Below, piece after piece: positions 1-8,017 of a stretch of 16,959 bases of DNA (positions are counted from its first letter, which is position 1; each line of letters starts with the position of its first letter). A model generated the notes under the pieces. That model saw only the letters and a list, made by a program, of their open reading frames with translations. It was not told the origin of the DNA and searched no databases. The position numbers and the translations under genes were made by a program. Source of the DNA: an uncultured Bacteroidales bacterium (lineage in GTDB: Bacteria; Bacteroidota; Bacteroidia; Bacteroidales; Muribaculaceae); the NCBI GenBank assembly GCA_900554345.1, contig USHH01000023.1:1-16959 (forward strand), written 5' to 3'.

Positions 1-1650
1 AAGGATCTGGGAGGCTCGACGATGGAGCGTGACTACGCCGACGGCTTCTTCACCGACTCCCGCGGCGAGCGACGCAACCACGGCAACAACATCTTCCTCC
101 GCCTCGGTGCCACCTACCACCTCACCGACCGCGATGAGTTCTCCCTCTCCGGGTTCGGCATGCTCGGCCACCGATGGGGCCACAACTCAACGCTCTACAC
201 CTCCGACCTGCCGGGTCAGTGGACACTCAACCACAACCTCACCCGCGAGCGCGGCGACATGCGCGGAGCTCACGCCGAGCTCGGATACATCCACCGCTGG
301 ACCGACGACCACCACCTCGACCTCTCGCTGGCCTTCAACCACTGGGGAGGACCCAACCACAATTCATATCTCCAGGAGATGGAATATGCCGATGACAGCG
401 GCGAGAGCCTGCTCCGCGACCAGAGCCAGGACATCGGCGTCAACTCCATCGAGGCAAAGGCCGACTACACCCTCAAAATCGCCAAGGCCTACCGACTCGA
501 GGCGGGCTTCAACGGCAACTACAACCACGAGAACACCCCGGTCAGCGTGATGCAGTCGGTCGACGGCTCACAGCCCGCCATCAATCCCGACCTCTACAAC
601 CGGTTTATCTACAACAACAATATCTCGGCTCTCTACGCCACTTTCGGAGGCACGGTGGGCAAGCTCAGCTTCTCGGGCGGTCTCCGCAGTGAGTCATGGC
701 AGGTGCGCACCCGATCTCTCGCCTACGGCCAGAGCGAGGCCGAGGTGCCCCTCTACAGGAAGAACTTCTTCGCCCTCTTCCCCTCTGCCTACATCTCCTA
801 CAGCCTCCCCTACGACAACGAGCTGCAGGTGAACTACACCCGCCGCATCCGCCGTCCGTGGGGCGGACAGCTCAACTCCTTCCACGACATCTCCGATCCC
901 ACCAACGTATCCTTTGGTAATCCCTAGCTCCAGCCGCAGTATTCCAACTCCTTCGAGCTCAACTACATCAAGACCTGGACCTACCACATGCTCAGCGTCA
1001 CGGCCTACATGCGCACCACATCCAACATGATGAACCGCATCCGCTACCTCGACGGCGGCGTGATGTACAGCACTTTCGCCAATATCGCCGACGAGAACAA
1101 TTCCGGTTGTGAGATTGTGTCGAAAAACTCCTTCGCAGGCGGAAAGCTCGACTTCACAACCACCGTAAACCTCTACAACAACCACATCAGCGGCTGGCAC
1201 TACGACTTCACGGCCGAGAGCGGCAACATCATACCCCTCGACGGCAAGTCGCAGAACAGCTTCGCCTGGGATGCCCGCGTGATGGCCAGCGTACGCCTCC
1301 CATGGGGCATCGGCCTCCAGGCCACGGGCAACTACCGCTCGAAGCAGCTCGAGGCCCAGGGTTCGCGCCAGGGCGGCTGGAGCGTCGACGCCGGAGTCCG
1401 CAAGGCATTCGGCAACTGGACGGTAAGCCTCAACTGCCGCGACATCTTCGACTCCCGCAAGTTCAGGAACACTATCTCCGGCACCGACTATACGGAGCGC
1501 AACGAAAGATGGCGCAACGGTCGTACGCTGCGCCTGACTGTGAAATATTCCTTCGGCAACATGAAGAGCAAGATGCCCAAGGAGCGTCCCGGCGGCGACG
1601 GGGATGACTCCTTCGACGGCAGCGGCTACAGCTCCGAAGGCATGGAGTGA
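1..1650 (+). pseudogene. Outer-membrane beta-barrel (TonB-dependent receptor type) protein, 5'-truncated, interrupted by in-frame TAG
   Basis: The reading frame is open from base 1, so the N-terminus (signal peptide, carboxypeptidase-like and plug domains) lies outside the window. What remains is the C-terminal transmembrane barrel, with alternating aromatic/polar strands and frequent Asn, Tyr and Trp. The segment NYTRRIRRP followed by SFGNP and LQPQYSNSFEL is typical of the outer-membrane beta-barrel family related to SusC/TonB receptors, whose usual role is energised uptake of a ligand across the outer membrane; the ligand cannot be told. The frame is broken by TAG at 925-927 and continues in the same frame, without any frameshift, to TGA at 1648-1650. 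The family normally reads GNP-Glu/Asp/Asn-Leu here, so a GAG-to-TAG change is the simplest origin. The stop would remove about 240 residues, including the last strands needed for barrel assembly, so the product should be non-functional unless the stop is read through. A short acidic Gly/Ser tail ends the protein. Confidence 0.82.
925..927 (+). other. Premature in-frame amber codon in the barrel gene
   Basis: The codon run is GGT AAT CCC TAG CTC CAG CCG CAG, and homology to the family continues on both sides in the same frame. The nearby gene ending at 5382 stops with TAG followed directly by TAA, so TAG is used as a normal stop in this genome. This argues against a reassigned code. Confidence 0.85.
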
Positions 1651-1670
1651 CTTCGTCAGGAGTCAAGTCA

Positions 1671-1718
1671 TTAAGAGTGAAGAGTGAAGGCATCTGACCC
1701 TTCACTCTTCACTCTTAA
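1671..1718. repeat. Perfect 20-bp inverted repeat with 8-nt loop
   Basis: Bases 1671-1690 are the exact reverse complement of 1699-1718, with CATCTGAC between them. The right arm is made of 7-bp units of the form TTMACTC (1701-1707, 1708-1714, 1715-1721). It lies between two convergent genes and could act as a transcription terminator in either direction, but there is no T-tract of the usual kind. The sequence of the right arm recurs at 11410, so it is probably a dispersed repeat copied here as a head-to-head pair. Confidence 0.85.
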
Positions 1719-1734
1719 CTCTTGCGCGGAGCGC
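1699..1734. repeat. Dispersed 7-bp-unit repeat with GCGC palindrome, copy 1
   Basis: Three TTMACTC units are followed by TT and then GCGCGGAGCGC (1724-1734), a GCGC-NNN-GCGC palindrome. Copy 2 at 11410-11450 has the same order of elements with AAA in the palindrome centre. No open reading frame or insertion-sequence end is visible, so it is best called an intergenic REP-like element. Confidence 0.7.
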
Positions 1735-1735
1735 A

Positions 1736-2236
1736 TTATAAATTAAAGTAGTAGGTGCCGGTCGAAAGGACGGTGTAGAAGTCGAACGTCGATCCGTTGA
1801 GATAGTAGGTCGTGTTGTAGGCCGGCTGGTCCACTCCGCGGTCCCACATGTCGGTCCATGGATTCCAGGCGTTGAGCACCGTGACGTCGTAGTTGACGCC
1901 ATTGAAGGTGTATGCCACGTGGAGCGGCAGGGTGCGCCATATCCCCCTCGCGTCATAGCCGCAGGCCATGACGTTGGTGGTGCCCTGGTTCTGCCAGTCG
2001 GGATACGAGTTGTTGATGATCACCGACGGGGAGTTATACCATCCGCCGGTGCCCCACGGACTACCCCACGCCGATGGTGGCGGAGGGCCCGGGTTCCACC
2101 CTATGCCGTTGGGCGCCGGATTGAAACTGCCTCCCGAGCCGGGAGCCGGAAGGCTGTTCTGGGCATTCACCGATGCCGTGGCCATGGCCGTCAGGAATAT
2201 GGCCGCCATCACCCGCGTTATGACTCTGCTTTTCAT
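1736..2236 (-). CDS. Secreted Gly/Pro/Trp-rich protein of unknown function
   Basis: The 166-residue product starts MKSRVITRV, has a hydrophobic stretch and a likely signal peptidase site after VNA (about residue 25), then a low-complexity Gly/Pro/Trp/Asn segment (about 30-68) and a C-terminal part rich in Trp, Tyr and Asn (YTFNGVNYDV, WNPWTDMW, TTYYLNG). It should be exported to the periplasm, outer membrane or surface. The C-terminal half has the look of a small beta domain, but I do not recognise a family. A strong AAAGGAG lies 7 bases before this ATG. An upstream in-frame ATG at 2242 adds two residues but leaves only one base between it and AAAGGAG, so the inner start is preferred. The gene converges on the broken receptor gene and diverges from malate dehydrogenase. 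No TAnnTTTG promoter element was found upstream. Confidence 0.72.
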   Translation of the reverse strand: MKSRVITRVMAAIFLTAMATASVNAQNSLPAPGSGGSFNPAPNGIGWNPGPPPPSAWGSPWGTGGWYNSPSVIINNSYPDWQNQGTTNVMACGYDARGIWRTLPLHVAYTFNGVNYDVTVLNAWNPWTDMWDRGVDQPAYNTTYYLNGSTFDFYTVLSTGTYYFNL

Positions 2237-2243
2237 TTTCATT

Positions 2244-2250
2244 CTCCTTT
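2244..2250 (-). promoter_or_regulatory. Shine-Dalgarno AAAGGAG deciding the start of the 1736-2236 gene
   Basis: On the minus strand AAAGGAG precedes two in-frame ATG codons, at 1 base (2242) and at 7 bases (2236). The 7-base spacing favours 2236. Strong Shine-Dalgarno sites are uncommon in Bacteroidetes, so this one stands out against the A-rich leaders of its neighbours. Confidence 0.6.
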
Positions 2251-2326
2251 CTTTTATACCTTATAAACAAAATGGGTGGGGATTGGTTTTATTAGCCGAT
2301 TTTAAGAAATTTTATCTTGACAAGTC

Positions 2327-2357
2327 ATTGCGGTGCCGTAGAAAATTGCTAACTTTG
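2327..2357 (+). promoter_or_regulatory. Bacteroidetes-type promoter of malate dehydrogenase
   Basis: ATTG (2327-2330), a 19-base spacer and TAACTTTG (2350-2357) match the Bacteroidetes sigma-ABfr consensus, TTTG at -33 and TAnnTTTG at -7. Transcription would start near 2363, giving a leader of about 25 bases before the ATG at 2389. Confidence 0.8.
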
Positions 2358-2388
2358 AAACCAGAAACAAACCCTAAAGAATTTAGAT

Positions 2389-3402
2389 ATGGAATTTCTC
2401 ACAGAGGATAAACTCGTGATCGTCGGCGCTGCCGGCATGATCGGCTCCAACATGGCTCAGACTGCAGCCATGTTGCACCTCACCCCCAACATCTGCCTGT
2501 ATGACGTCTTCAGCGCTGAAGGCGTGGCAAAGGAAATGCGTCAGTGTGGTTTCGACGACATCAACTTCACCAGCACCACGGATGCCGCAGAGGCCTTCAA
2601 GGATGCAAAATACATCATCTCTTCCGGCGGCGCACCCCGTAAGGAGGGCATGACACGCGAAGACCTTCTCGCAGGCAACTCCAAGGTTGCCGAGGAGCTC
2701 GGCCAGAACATCAAGAAATACTGCCCGGATGCCAAGTTCCTCGTGGTGATCTTCAACCCCGCCGACATCACCGGCCTCGTTGCCCTGATCCACAGCGGCC
2801 TCAAGCCCAACCAGGTCGCCACTCTCGCAGCCCTCGACTCCACCCGTCTCAAGGAGGCTCTCGCACAGCACTTCGGCGTCAGCCAGTCGGTTGTGAAGAA
2901 CGCCTACACCTACGGCGGACACGGCGAGAAGATGGCCGTATTCGCAAGCCCGACAACCGTCGACGGAAAGAAGCTCACCGACATCATCGCCGCCAAGGAG
3001 ACAGTCAACGGCCGCGGCCTTTCCCAGATTGAATGGGAGCAGATGCAGAAAGAGGTCACCCAGGGTGGTGCCAAGATCATCGAGCTCCGTCGCCGCAGCT
3101 CATTCCAGAGCCCCGCTTATCTCTCCGTCGAGATGATGGCCGCCGCCATGGGTGGCAAGGAGTTTGAGTATCCTGTAGGAACATACGCCGACACAGCCCG
3201 CTTCAACCACGTGATGATGGCCATGCCTTCAGTGATCAACGCCGACGGCGTCTACACAAAGGCTATCGCCGGCACTCCCGAGGAGATGGCTGCCCTCCAG
3301 GCCAGCTACGAGCACCTCTGCAAGATGCGCGACGAAGTCATCGCCATGGGCGTGCTTCCTCCCATTGAGAAGTGGCACGACCTCAACCCCAACCTCGACT
3401 GA
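2389..3402 (+). CDS. mdh: Malate dehydrogenase (NAD-dependent)
   Basis: This 337-residue cytosolic enzyme interconverts malate and oxaloacetate with NAD(H), serving the reductive branch from phosphoenolpyruvate to fumarate and succinate in fermenting Bacteroidales. Visible motifs are the Rossmann nucleotide loop GAAGMIG (13-19), the acidic residue that sets NAD preference (D39 in LYDV), the mobile substrate loop with arginines R84 and R90 (APRKEGMTR), NPAD (123-126), LDSTR with D150 and R153, and the catalytic His in GGHGEKM (H178). Length and motifs fit the malate dehydrogenase form found in Bacteroides rather than lactate dehydrogenase. The gene stands alone, with its own promoter and terminator. 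Codon use is strongly biased to C-ending codons, as expected for high expression. Start ATG at 2389 follows an A-rich leader with no Shine-Dalgarno site. Confidence 0.95.
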   Translation: MEFLTEDKLVIVGAAGMIGSNMAQTAAMLHLTPNICLYDVFSAEGVAKEMRQCGFDDINFTSTTDAAEAFKDAKYIISSGGAPRKEGMTREDLLAGNSKVAEELGQNIKKYCPDAKFLVVIFNPADITGLVALIHSGLKPNQVATLAALDSTRLKEALAQHFGVSQSVVKNAYTYGGHGEKMAVFASPTTVDGKKLTDIIAAKETVNGRGLSQIEWEQMQKEVTQGGAKIIELRRRSSFQSPAYLSVEMMAAAMGGKEFEYPVGTYADTARFNHVMMAMPSVINADGVYTKAIAGTPEEMAALQASYEHLCKMRDEVIAMGVLPPIEKWHDLNPNLD

Positions 3403-3436
3403 TCGCTTTAGCGGTTGTCAAGCCGCCGTCACTCAT

Positions 3437-3468
3437 AAAAAAACGCCGCTTGGAAGCGGCGTTTTTTT
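3437..3468. terminator. Symmetric bidirectional intrinsic terminator
   Basis: A perfect 14-bp stem (7 A plus ACGCCGCT-type GC core, 3437-3450) pairs with 3455-3468 across a TGGA loop. The A-tract on one side and T-tract on the other make it a rho-independent terminator on both strands. It serves mdh (+) and the converging secreted-protein gene ending at 3553 (-). Confidence 0.92.
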
Positions 3469-3552
3469 ATTTCCTTAGGTCTTCCGACCTATAAGGCACT
3501 TGATGATAAATGGAGTGCATTGCTGATTTACATATGACTCTCCTCAGACAAG

Positions 3553-5313
3553 TCACCGGCTCATGGATTTAATGACCGACCCGTCGCTCATGCGTATGAT
3601 GACAATTCCTTTGTAATCCTCAGTGACTATATTACCGTCAATTGAATATCTGGCCACTTCCTCACTGCTGCCGGATACAGCATCATTAACACCTGAGCCT
3701 ACGACATCCCTGAGACTTATCTTCGATGCATTTATAATCTGATCATTCAAGGAATTTATGAGCAGGACACAACATTCGGTGTTTTCCGGCACCAGTACGT
3801 TCTGCGGCAATTTAAATCTATATGATGTAGACACCGGCACTCCGGCACACAAGCGTGTAGGAATCATACCTTCCACCCCTTTCGCGCTCTCAAACGACCA
3901 GCGAGCCACATGCTGATGCCACATATCATCGGAATCTATCACTGCCGGAAGATCCTCAAAGCCACCCATTTCTCCGCGCGATCCTCCGGCATATTCGTTT
4001 CGCTGCGAATATCTGCCATTCCCCGGCTGATGCACATCGTTCTCTATTACAGTATACACCATATTGTAATTAGCGTTTTCCTCATCTTCCGCAAACCAGA
4101 CGTCGGCCGACACAGATATTTCCCCGTTGGATTCCTCTGCCGACACCTTCAATCCTGCCTTGACGGCCTCAAGGCCAAGACTCTCATACCATATCTGCAT
4201 ATTCTGCGGATCTCCGTTATATTCCTTGCGACGGTTCATTATGCTGTAGGGATATCCCTCGAAACCCCATGCTGGAAGCCCGTCGATACAGTTGTGGGTG
4301 TCCATAGGGTCGGCTTCCTCTCCGCCGCAATGCATGGCTATCGCGATGAAACTGTCGGGATACTTCTCGTTCATCGCCTGGATGCCGGCTATGCCTCGCA
4401 CACAGAACCCACACCATGTCCCCGTGAACTCCTCGGCCACCCGTGTCAATTCGAAAGCCGTAAGATCGAATTCCGTCTCGTTTTTTTCTCCTCCTGCCTC
4501 TGACTCAAGCACACAGTGTCTCACTTCGCCCGCTCCAAGAGTCACGTCCACGTTTAATGCTACCTCGGTTTCTTCTCCCGGCTCAATCCTGACATCCGCG
4601 CAGTCTATATCATATACATCGTCGTCTACCTTGAGCCTGAGTCTGAAACCATCCACCGCAGTGTCAAGTTCGGTATGCACGAAAGCCTTCAGGGAAATAT
4701 CCTCGCCGGGACGTGCTATTGTGCTCATTGCAGGCCGCGTGCATATCGCGCGGGGTGAGCCCACGCTTATATCATCCACATACAGGAAGGCGCAGTCGGT
4801 GGAGTTGTTGACTATCGCTATACTGATCTCTTTACCGGCATACGGTGAAAGGTCCAGCTCATGTGCGGTCCATTCATCGGACTCAGACTCGACTGAAAAC
4901 ACCGGCTGGATAGCGGTAAAGTCAGCGATGCTGTTTCCTCCGGCGGACACATACACGGAATAGCCGTCCGACATATATGGATCGGATGCCTTCGCTTTCC
5001 ATTTCAAACGGGTCTTCTCGTTATCCACCTTCAAAGGAGGAAGAATCATCCAGTCATCGGAGGTTCCGGCGGGAGAATACCATGAAGTGGAACATGCCAC
5101 CCGGTTTTTTTCTTCCGACAGATATATCGACGTCCAGGCCACCCCTTTGTCAAATCCCGACGATTCAGTATCCGGCGCCGGAGTGTTGCCGTCGTTGTCG
5201 ATATACGTGAACGTCTCCGGCAACCCTGACTCAAAATCAACCAGCAAAGACTCTGCCCGCGCGCACATGACCGACATGGCGGTCAATGCACATATTATTA
5301 ATCGTAATCCCAT
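3553..5313 (-). CDS. Secreted choice-of-anchor J / thioredoxin-like (Omp28-related) protein
   Basis: The 586-residue product has a signal peptide (about 1-20, ending ARA). Residues about 23-186 form a jelly-roll resembling the choice-of-anchor J / cleaved-adhesin domain: it opens LVDFESGLP, has DDWMILPP, and closes with FLYVDDISV. A middle beta region (about 195-285) follows. A thioredoxin-like segment then carries TGTWCGFCVRG with the CxxC at 301-304 and a likely cis-Pro at 355 (GYPYSIMN). The following Omp28-like part contains YTVIENDVHQPG. The end (about 552-586: ARYSIDGNIV, GIVIIRMSDG) resembles a C-terminal sorting domain. The domains suggest an exported protein with a redox-active or thiol-binding site; the substrate is unknown. 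It lies 68 bases downstream of the 837-codon gene on the same strand and ends at the shared terminator. The A-rich leader before ATG 5313 has no Shine-Dalgarno site. Confidence 0.82.
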   Translation of the reverse strand: MGLRLIICALTAMSVMCARAESLLVDFESGLPETFTYIDNDGNTPAPDTESSGFDKGVAWTSIYLSEEKNRVACSTSWYSPAGTSDDWMILPPLKVDNEKTRLKWKAKASDPYMSDGYSVYVSAGGNSIADFTAIQPVFSVESESDEWTAHELDLSPYAGKEISIAIVNNSTDCAFLYVDDISVGSPRAICTRPAMSTIARPGEDISLKAFVHTELDTAVDGFRLRLKVDDDVYDIDCADVRIEPGEETEVALNVDVTLGAGEVRHCVLESEAGGEKNETEFDLTAFELTRVAEEFTGTWCGFCVRGIAGIQAMNEKYPDSFIAIAMHCGGEEADPMDTHNCIDGLPAWGFEGYPYSIMNRRKEYNGDPQNMQIWYESLGLEAVKAGLKVSAEESNGEISVSADVWFAEDEENANYNMVYTVIENDVHQPGNGRYSQRNEYAGGSRGEMGGFEDLPAVIDSDDMWHQHVARWSFESAKGVEGMIPTRLCAGVPVSTSYRFKLPQNVLVPENTECCVLLINSLNDQIINASKISLRDVVGSGVNDAVSGSSEEVARYSIDGNIVTEDYKGIVIIRMSDGSVIKSMSR

Positions 5314-5345
5314 GTTGTTGTATTTTTTCGTTATTCAAAGGTGGC

Positions 5346-5364
5346 GGAGGGCACATGGCCCTCC
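5346..5364. repeat. 7-bp intergenic hairpin between the two exported-protein genes
   Basis: GGAGGGC (5346-5352) pairs with GCCCTCC (5358-5364) across a 5-base loop, in the 68-base gap between the minus-strand genes 5382-7874 and 3553-5313. There is no T-tract, so it is not a standard terminator. It may set the relative output of the two genes by partial termination or mRNA stability. Confidence 0.5.
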
Positions 5365-5381
5365 GGCCTTATTAACCATTA

Positions 5382-7874
5382 CTACATAACTATGATCTTT
5401 ACGCTGCTGTCAAGGACCCTGACGATATATGCGCCGGCTTTGCCGACCGGTATGATATTGCTTCCGGTTTTTCCCTGTAGGCTGCGCTCCACACGTCCGG
5501 CCATGTCATACACTGTGATGCAGGCGTCATCCACCAGTCTCACCACAATGACACCGTCGGCCGAATATACCGACATATTATCCGCCGCCATCTCGTCGAC
5601 ACTGTCTGTCAGCGACACTATCTGGTCGCAGGAAGGGTCGGATACCGTGCCGCTTCCGTCAAACCACTGTCTTTTCGCAATGACACAATATGAATAGTCA
5701 TATTCATCCGTACGTTTCAAGCCATTGAATCGATATTCAAGAGTGCTGGCGTCGACCTCGGCCTCTTCCACCAGGGTCATTATGCGGTCGTCTTTAGCCA
5801 CGTCCTGCACGATCTCAAAATCATCCACGACAAACGGATCGCCGTAGACAGTATACATTGAGATTACCCCATGCCGCTGTCCGTCGCTGAAATCCATGCT
5901 TCCCTCCATTCTCACAAGGCCGAGGTCATTTCCCTCTCCCTCGAATTCAATGATGGAATACTGGTCGTAGCTCTGCACCACAAGCCTGTCGCCCGGCACT
6001 CCCCAGACTGTGATTCTGACGGTGAATTGCCCGTCGTTATGGTTAAGCGTGATTTCCGGCGTTCGCAATTCATTGTAGTCGCCACGCGCTCCGACCATTC
6101 CGTCACACATGCAGCCGTGATATGCTGTCCAGCCTGTGTTGTCGGCATATTTGTCGAGGGAAATGAATGAGTCCGCACCCTCTATGTTGACAAGGTCACC
6201 GTCTCCTTTTCCTTTGTCGAAAGTTTCCTTGATGACGGAATATCCCGGGTAATCCATGTCTATCCGTGTCGACCTGTAGTTCTTGACGACATAGGATTCG
6301 GCTTTAGCCGCAGGCTCCCAGTTGGCAGTATAGGCGCCTCGCTGCTCTACATCCGTGGCCGCATTGACTTCAGGCGCCGCTATGCCGAAGGCATGGGTCA
6401 GGAGCGTGGGCGCTGATTCGCTGCCTTTCGATGTCACGCTCGTGACGTCGAAGTAGTATTCATTCCATGGATCAAGGTCATCAAACACCAGTTTATTCTC
6501 GTCAGCCCTCACATTCTCCTTTATCAGGGTTCTCGTTGCTGACGGCGTGGTGAGGAAATACGCATCGTCCACGAGCAGCTGGTCTCCTTCCTCGAAATAT
6601 TTGGCTATGACGGCAAATTTAGTGTATATGCCCGTCGGATTGATGCCGCTCTGGATAAACAGCGGCAGATCCAGCGCTATTCCTTCTTCCGGAAGTTCAG
6701 ACAGCATCAGTGTCCCCAGGCTTTCCCAACCCTCGTCGTTATATCCCATCAACGCGAAGTAGGGATCTATGAATCTGTCTTCCGAAGGGATATCCGCGAT
6801 CTGGAGTGTCTTCACGAATACCGAGAAATCCATTATGCGGCCGCCGGTGCCTTCCCATATCAGTCTCTGGTTCTTCTCATACAGGACCACTCCCTGGGAG
6901 CCATCTACACCTCCGTCTTCGGAAAGCTTCACGTCATTGCCTTCCACGCTCCATCCATCGGTCATCAGTATGCTTCCTTCCCAGTCTTCGAATTCGCTGA
7001 AATCCTCGTTCACCTCCACATCGTCGTCGGAGGTAGTCACCTCTTCCCAGAGATTGACAAGATAATGGTCGGCCTGACATGCCGGATTCCACCAGGCGGT
7101 GAATCCATTCTCATTGAATCCCATGGCCAGCGGGTTCTCCGGCGTGACGGTGAAATCAAGGCTGCGTGTGAGCTTCACATCGTCGATGAGAAATCCCAGA
7201 CCCTCCTCCGTAGAATAAGTATAACAGGCGAAGGCTATGGCGTAGTCGGGAGAAGAGGATGTATTGTCAAACTCAAAAGTCACTTCCTGCCAGTCGCCGG
7301 GGGCAATCAGCTCCCGGGGTATGTCGTCATGGCCGAAGCTGACGAATATCGTATTTTTCTCTTCGGGATTCACATTCTTGACTCTGAACGACAGTTTCAG
7401 CCTGCCGAAATAGTTGCCCGGAGGGAGTTCGAGATACGGCTCCCGCAGAATAGGGTCGCCCATATAGGCCGCTCCTCCTGCCTGGCGCACACCCCTGGCT
7501 TTCCAGCCGGGCTGTTTTGTCAGCTCGGCGGGCATGTCTCCCGGGTTGAGGTAATACTCGGCGTAGTTTGTCTCGTAGTCGGAGGGTATCCATGCCCCCG
7601 GCTCGTCTTCCGTCCCGTCTGTAAAGCCGGAGAAATCCTCAAACAGCAGTACCTCCTCTTCCTCGCCGTTCTCGCCGTTTTCACTCTCGGCTTTCGGCTT
7701 TGGCCTCACAGGCTTTTGCCTGTCGCCACGCACGGGAGCGTCATAGCGCTCCCTTACGCTCTCCCGGTTCTGACGGCCAATGACCGCTACCCCTACAGCC
7801 GCCGACAGGGCAGCCGCACAACATAGCGCCGATAGCAGCGCCACTCGCTTTTTGGTAAAATAATTTTGTTTCAT
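5382..7874 (-). CDS. Large exported multi-domain protein with three jelly-rolls and nested FN3 domains
   Basis: From MKQNYFTKKR the product is 830 residues. A hydrophobic N-terminal segment (about 11-33) acts as signal or anchor, followed by a charged linker (about 40-75). Three choice-of-anchor J-like jelly-rolls follow: about 75-237 (LLFEDFSGF to FLIDDVKL), 285-440 (VNEDFSEF to LLVDDAYF) and 548-688 (IKETFDKG to FVVDDFEI). Fibronectin-type III halves flank jelly-rolls 2 and 3: AWWNPACQADHYLVNL before and LDPWNEYYFDVTSV after, then ANWEPAAKAESYVVKN before and LKRTDEYDYSYCVIAK after. The C-terminus (about 765-830: ITVYDMAGRVERS, GAYIVRVLD) matches the type A sorting-domain pattern of secreted Bacteroidetes proteins. 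Function is unknown; binding to a surface polymer or glycan is inferred. ATGs at 7895 and 7880 are in frame, but the -7 promoter element at 7900-7907 puts transcription start near 7893, so an inner start is preferred. It stops with TAG-TAA. Confidence 0.8.
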   Translation of the reverse strand: MKQNYFTKKRVALLSALCCAAALSAAVGVAVIGRQNRESVRERYDAPVRGDRQKPVRPKPKAESENGENGEEEEVLLFEDFSGFTDGTEDEPGAWIPSDYETNYAEYYLNPGDMPAELTKQPGWKARGVRQAGGAAYMGDPILREPYLELPPGNYFGRLKLSFRVKNVNPEEKNTIFVSFGHDDIPRELIAPGDWQEVTFEFDNTSSSPDYAIAFACYTYSTEEGLGFLIDDVKLTRSLDFTVTPENPLAMGFNENGFTAWWNPACQADHYLVNLWEEVTTSDDDVEVNEDFSEFEDWEGSILMTDGWSVEGNDVKLSEDGGVDGSQGVVLYEKNQRLIWEGTGGRIMDFSVFVKTLQIADIPSEDRFIDPYFALMGYNDEGWESLGTLMLSELPEEGIALDLPLFIQSGINPTGIYTKFAVIAKYFEEGDQLLVDDAYFLTTPSATRTLIKENVRADENKLVFDDLDPWNEYYFDVTSVTSKGSESAPTLLTHAFGIAAPEVNAATDVEQRGAYTANWEPAAKAESYVVKNYRSTRIDMDYPGYSVIKETFDKGKGDGDLVNIEGADSFISLDKYADNTGWTAYHGCMCDGMVGARGDYNELRTPEITLNHNDGQFTVRITVWGVPGDRLVVQSYDQYSIIEFEGEGNDLGLVRMEGSMDFSDGQRHGVISMYTVYGDPFVVDDFEIVQDVAKDDRIMTLVEEAEVDASTLEYRFNGLKRTDEYDYSYCVIAKRQWFDGSGTVSDPSCDQIVSLTDSVDEMAADNMSVYSADGVIVVRLVDDACITVYDMAGRVERSLQGKTGSNIIPVGKAGAYIVRVLDSSVKIIVM

Positions 7875-7899
7875 TTGCATGTCGGTTAAAAACATGCCG

Positions 7900-7907
7900 C
7901 AAAATTA
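7900..7907 (-). promoter_or_regulatory. TAnnTTTG -7 element before the 830-residue exported protein
   Basis: The minus strand reads TAATTTTG from 7907 to 7900, an exact TAnnTTTG. No good TTTG lies 19 bases upstream. A weak -33 element is what one expects for a promoter that needs an activator, which fits the AraC-type regulator encoded just upstream, though that link is inference. Confidence 0.6.
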
Positions 7908-8017
7908 TTACTGATTGTCATGTATTGCCATTGCTCAGGCTACAGGTTTGTTCCCAAAACCGGATATTCGAACAAAAACGGCGGCACGGAAGTTCTGAAA
8001 TATGTTTTCAAGAACAT

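Noticed and set aside
925..927. TAG read as an amino acid by a reassigned code
   Set aside because: The gene ending at 5382 uses TAG followed directly by TAA as its stop, and only one internal TAG occurs in the window. A point mutation is simpler.
8002..8017. ATGTT-N6-AACAT palindrome as an operator for the regulator
   Set aside because: The 5-bp arms are too short to stand out from chance, and it lies just past the regulator's stop and about 100 bases from the nearest promoter.
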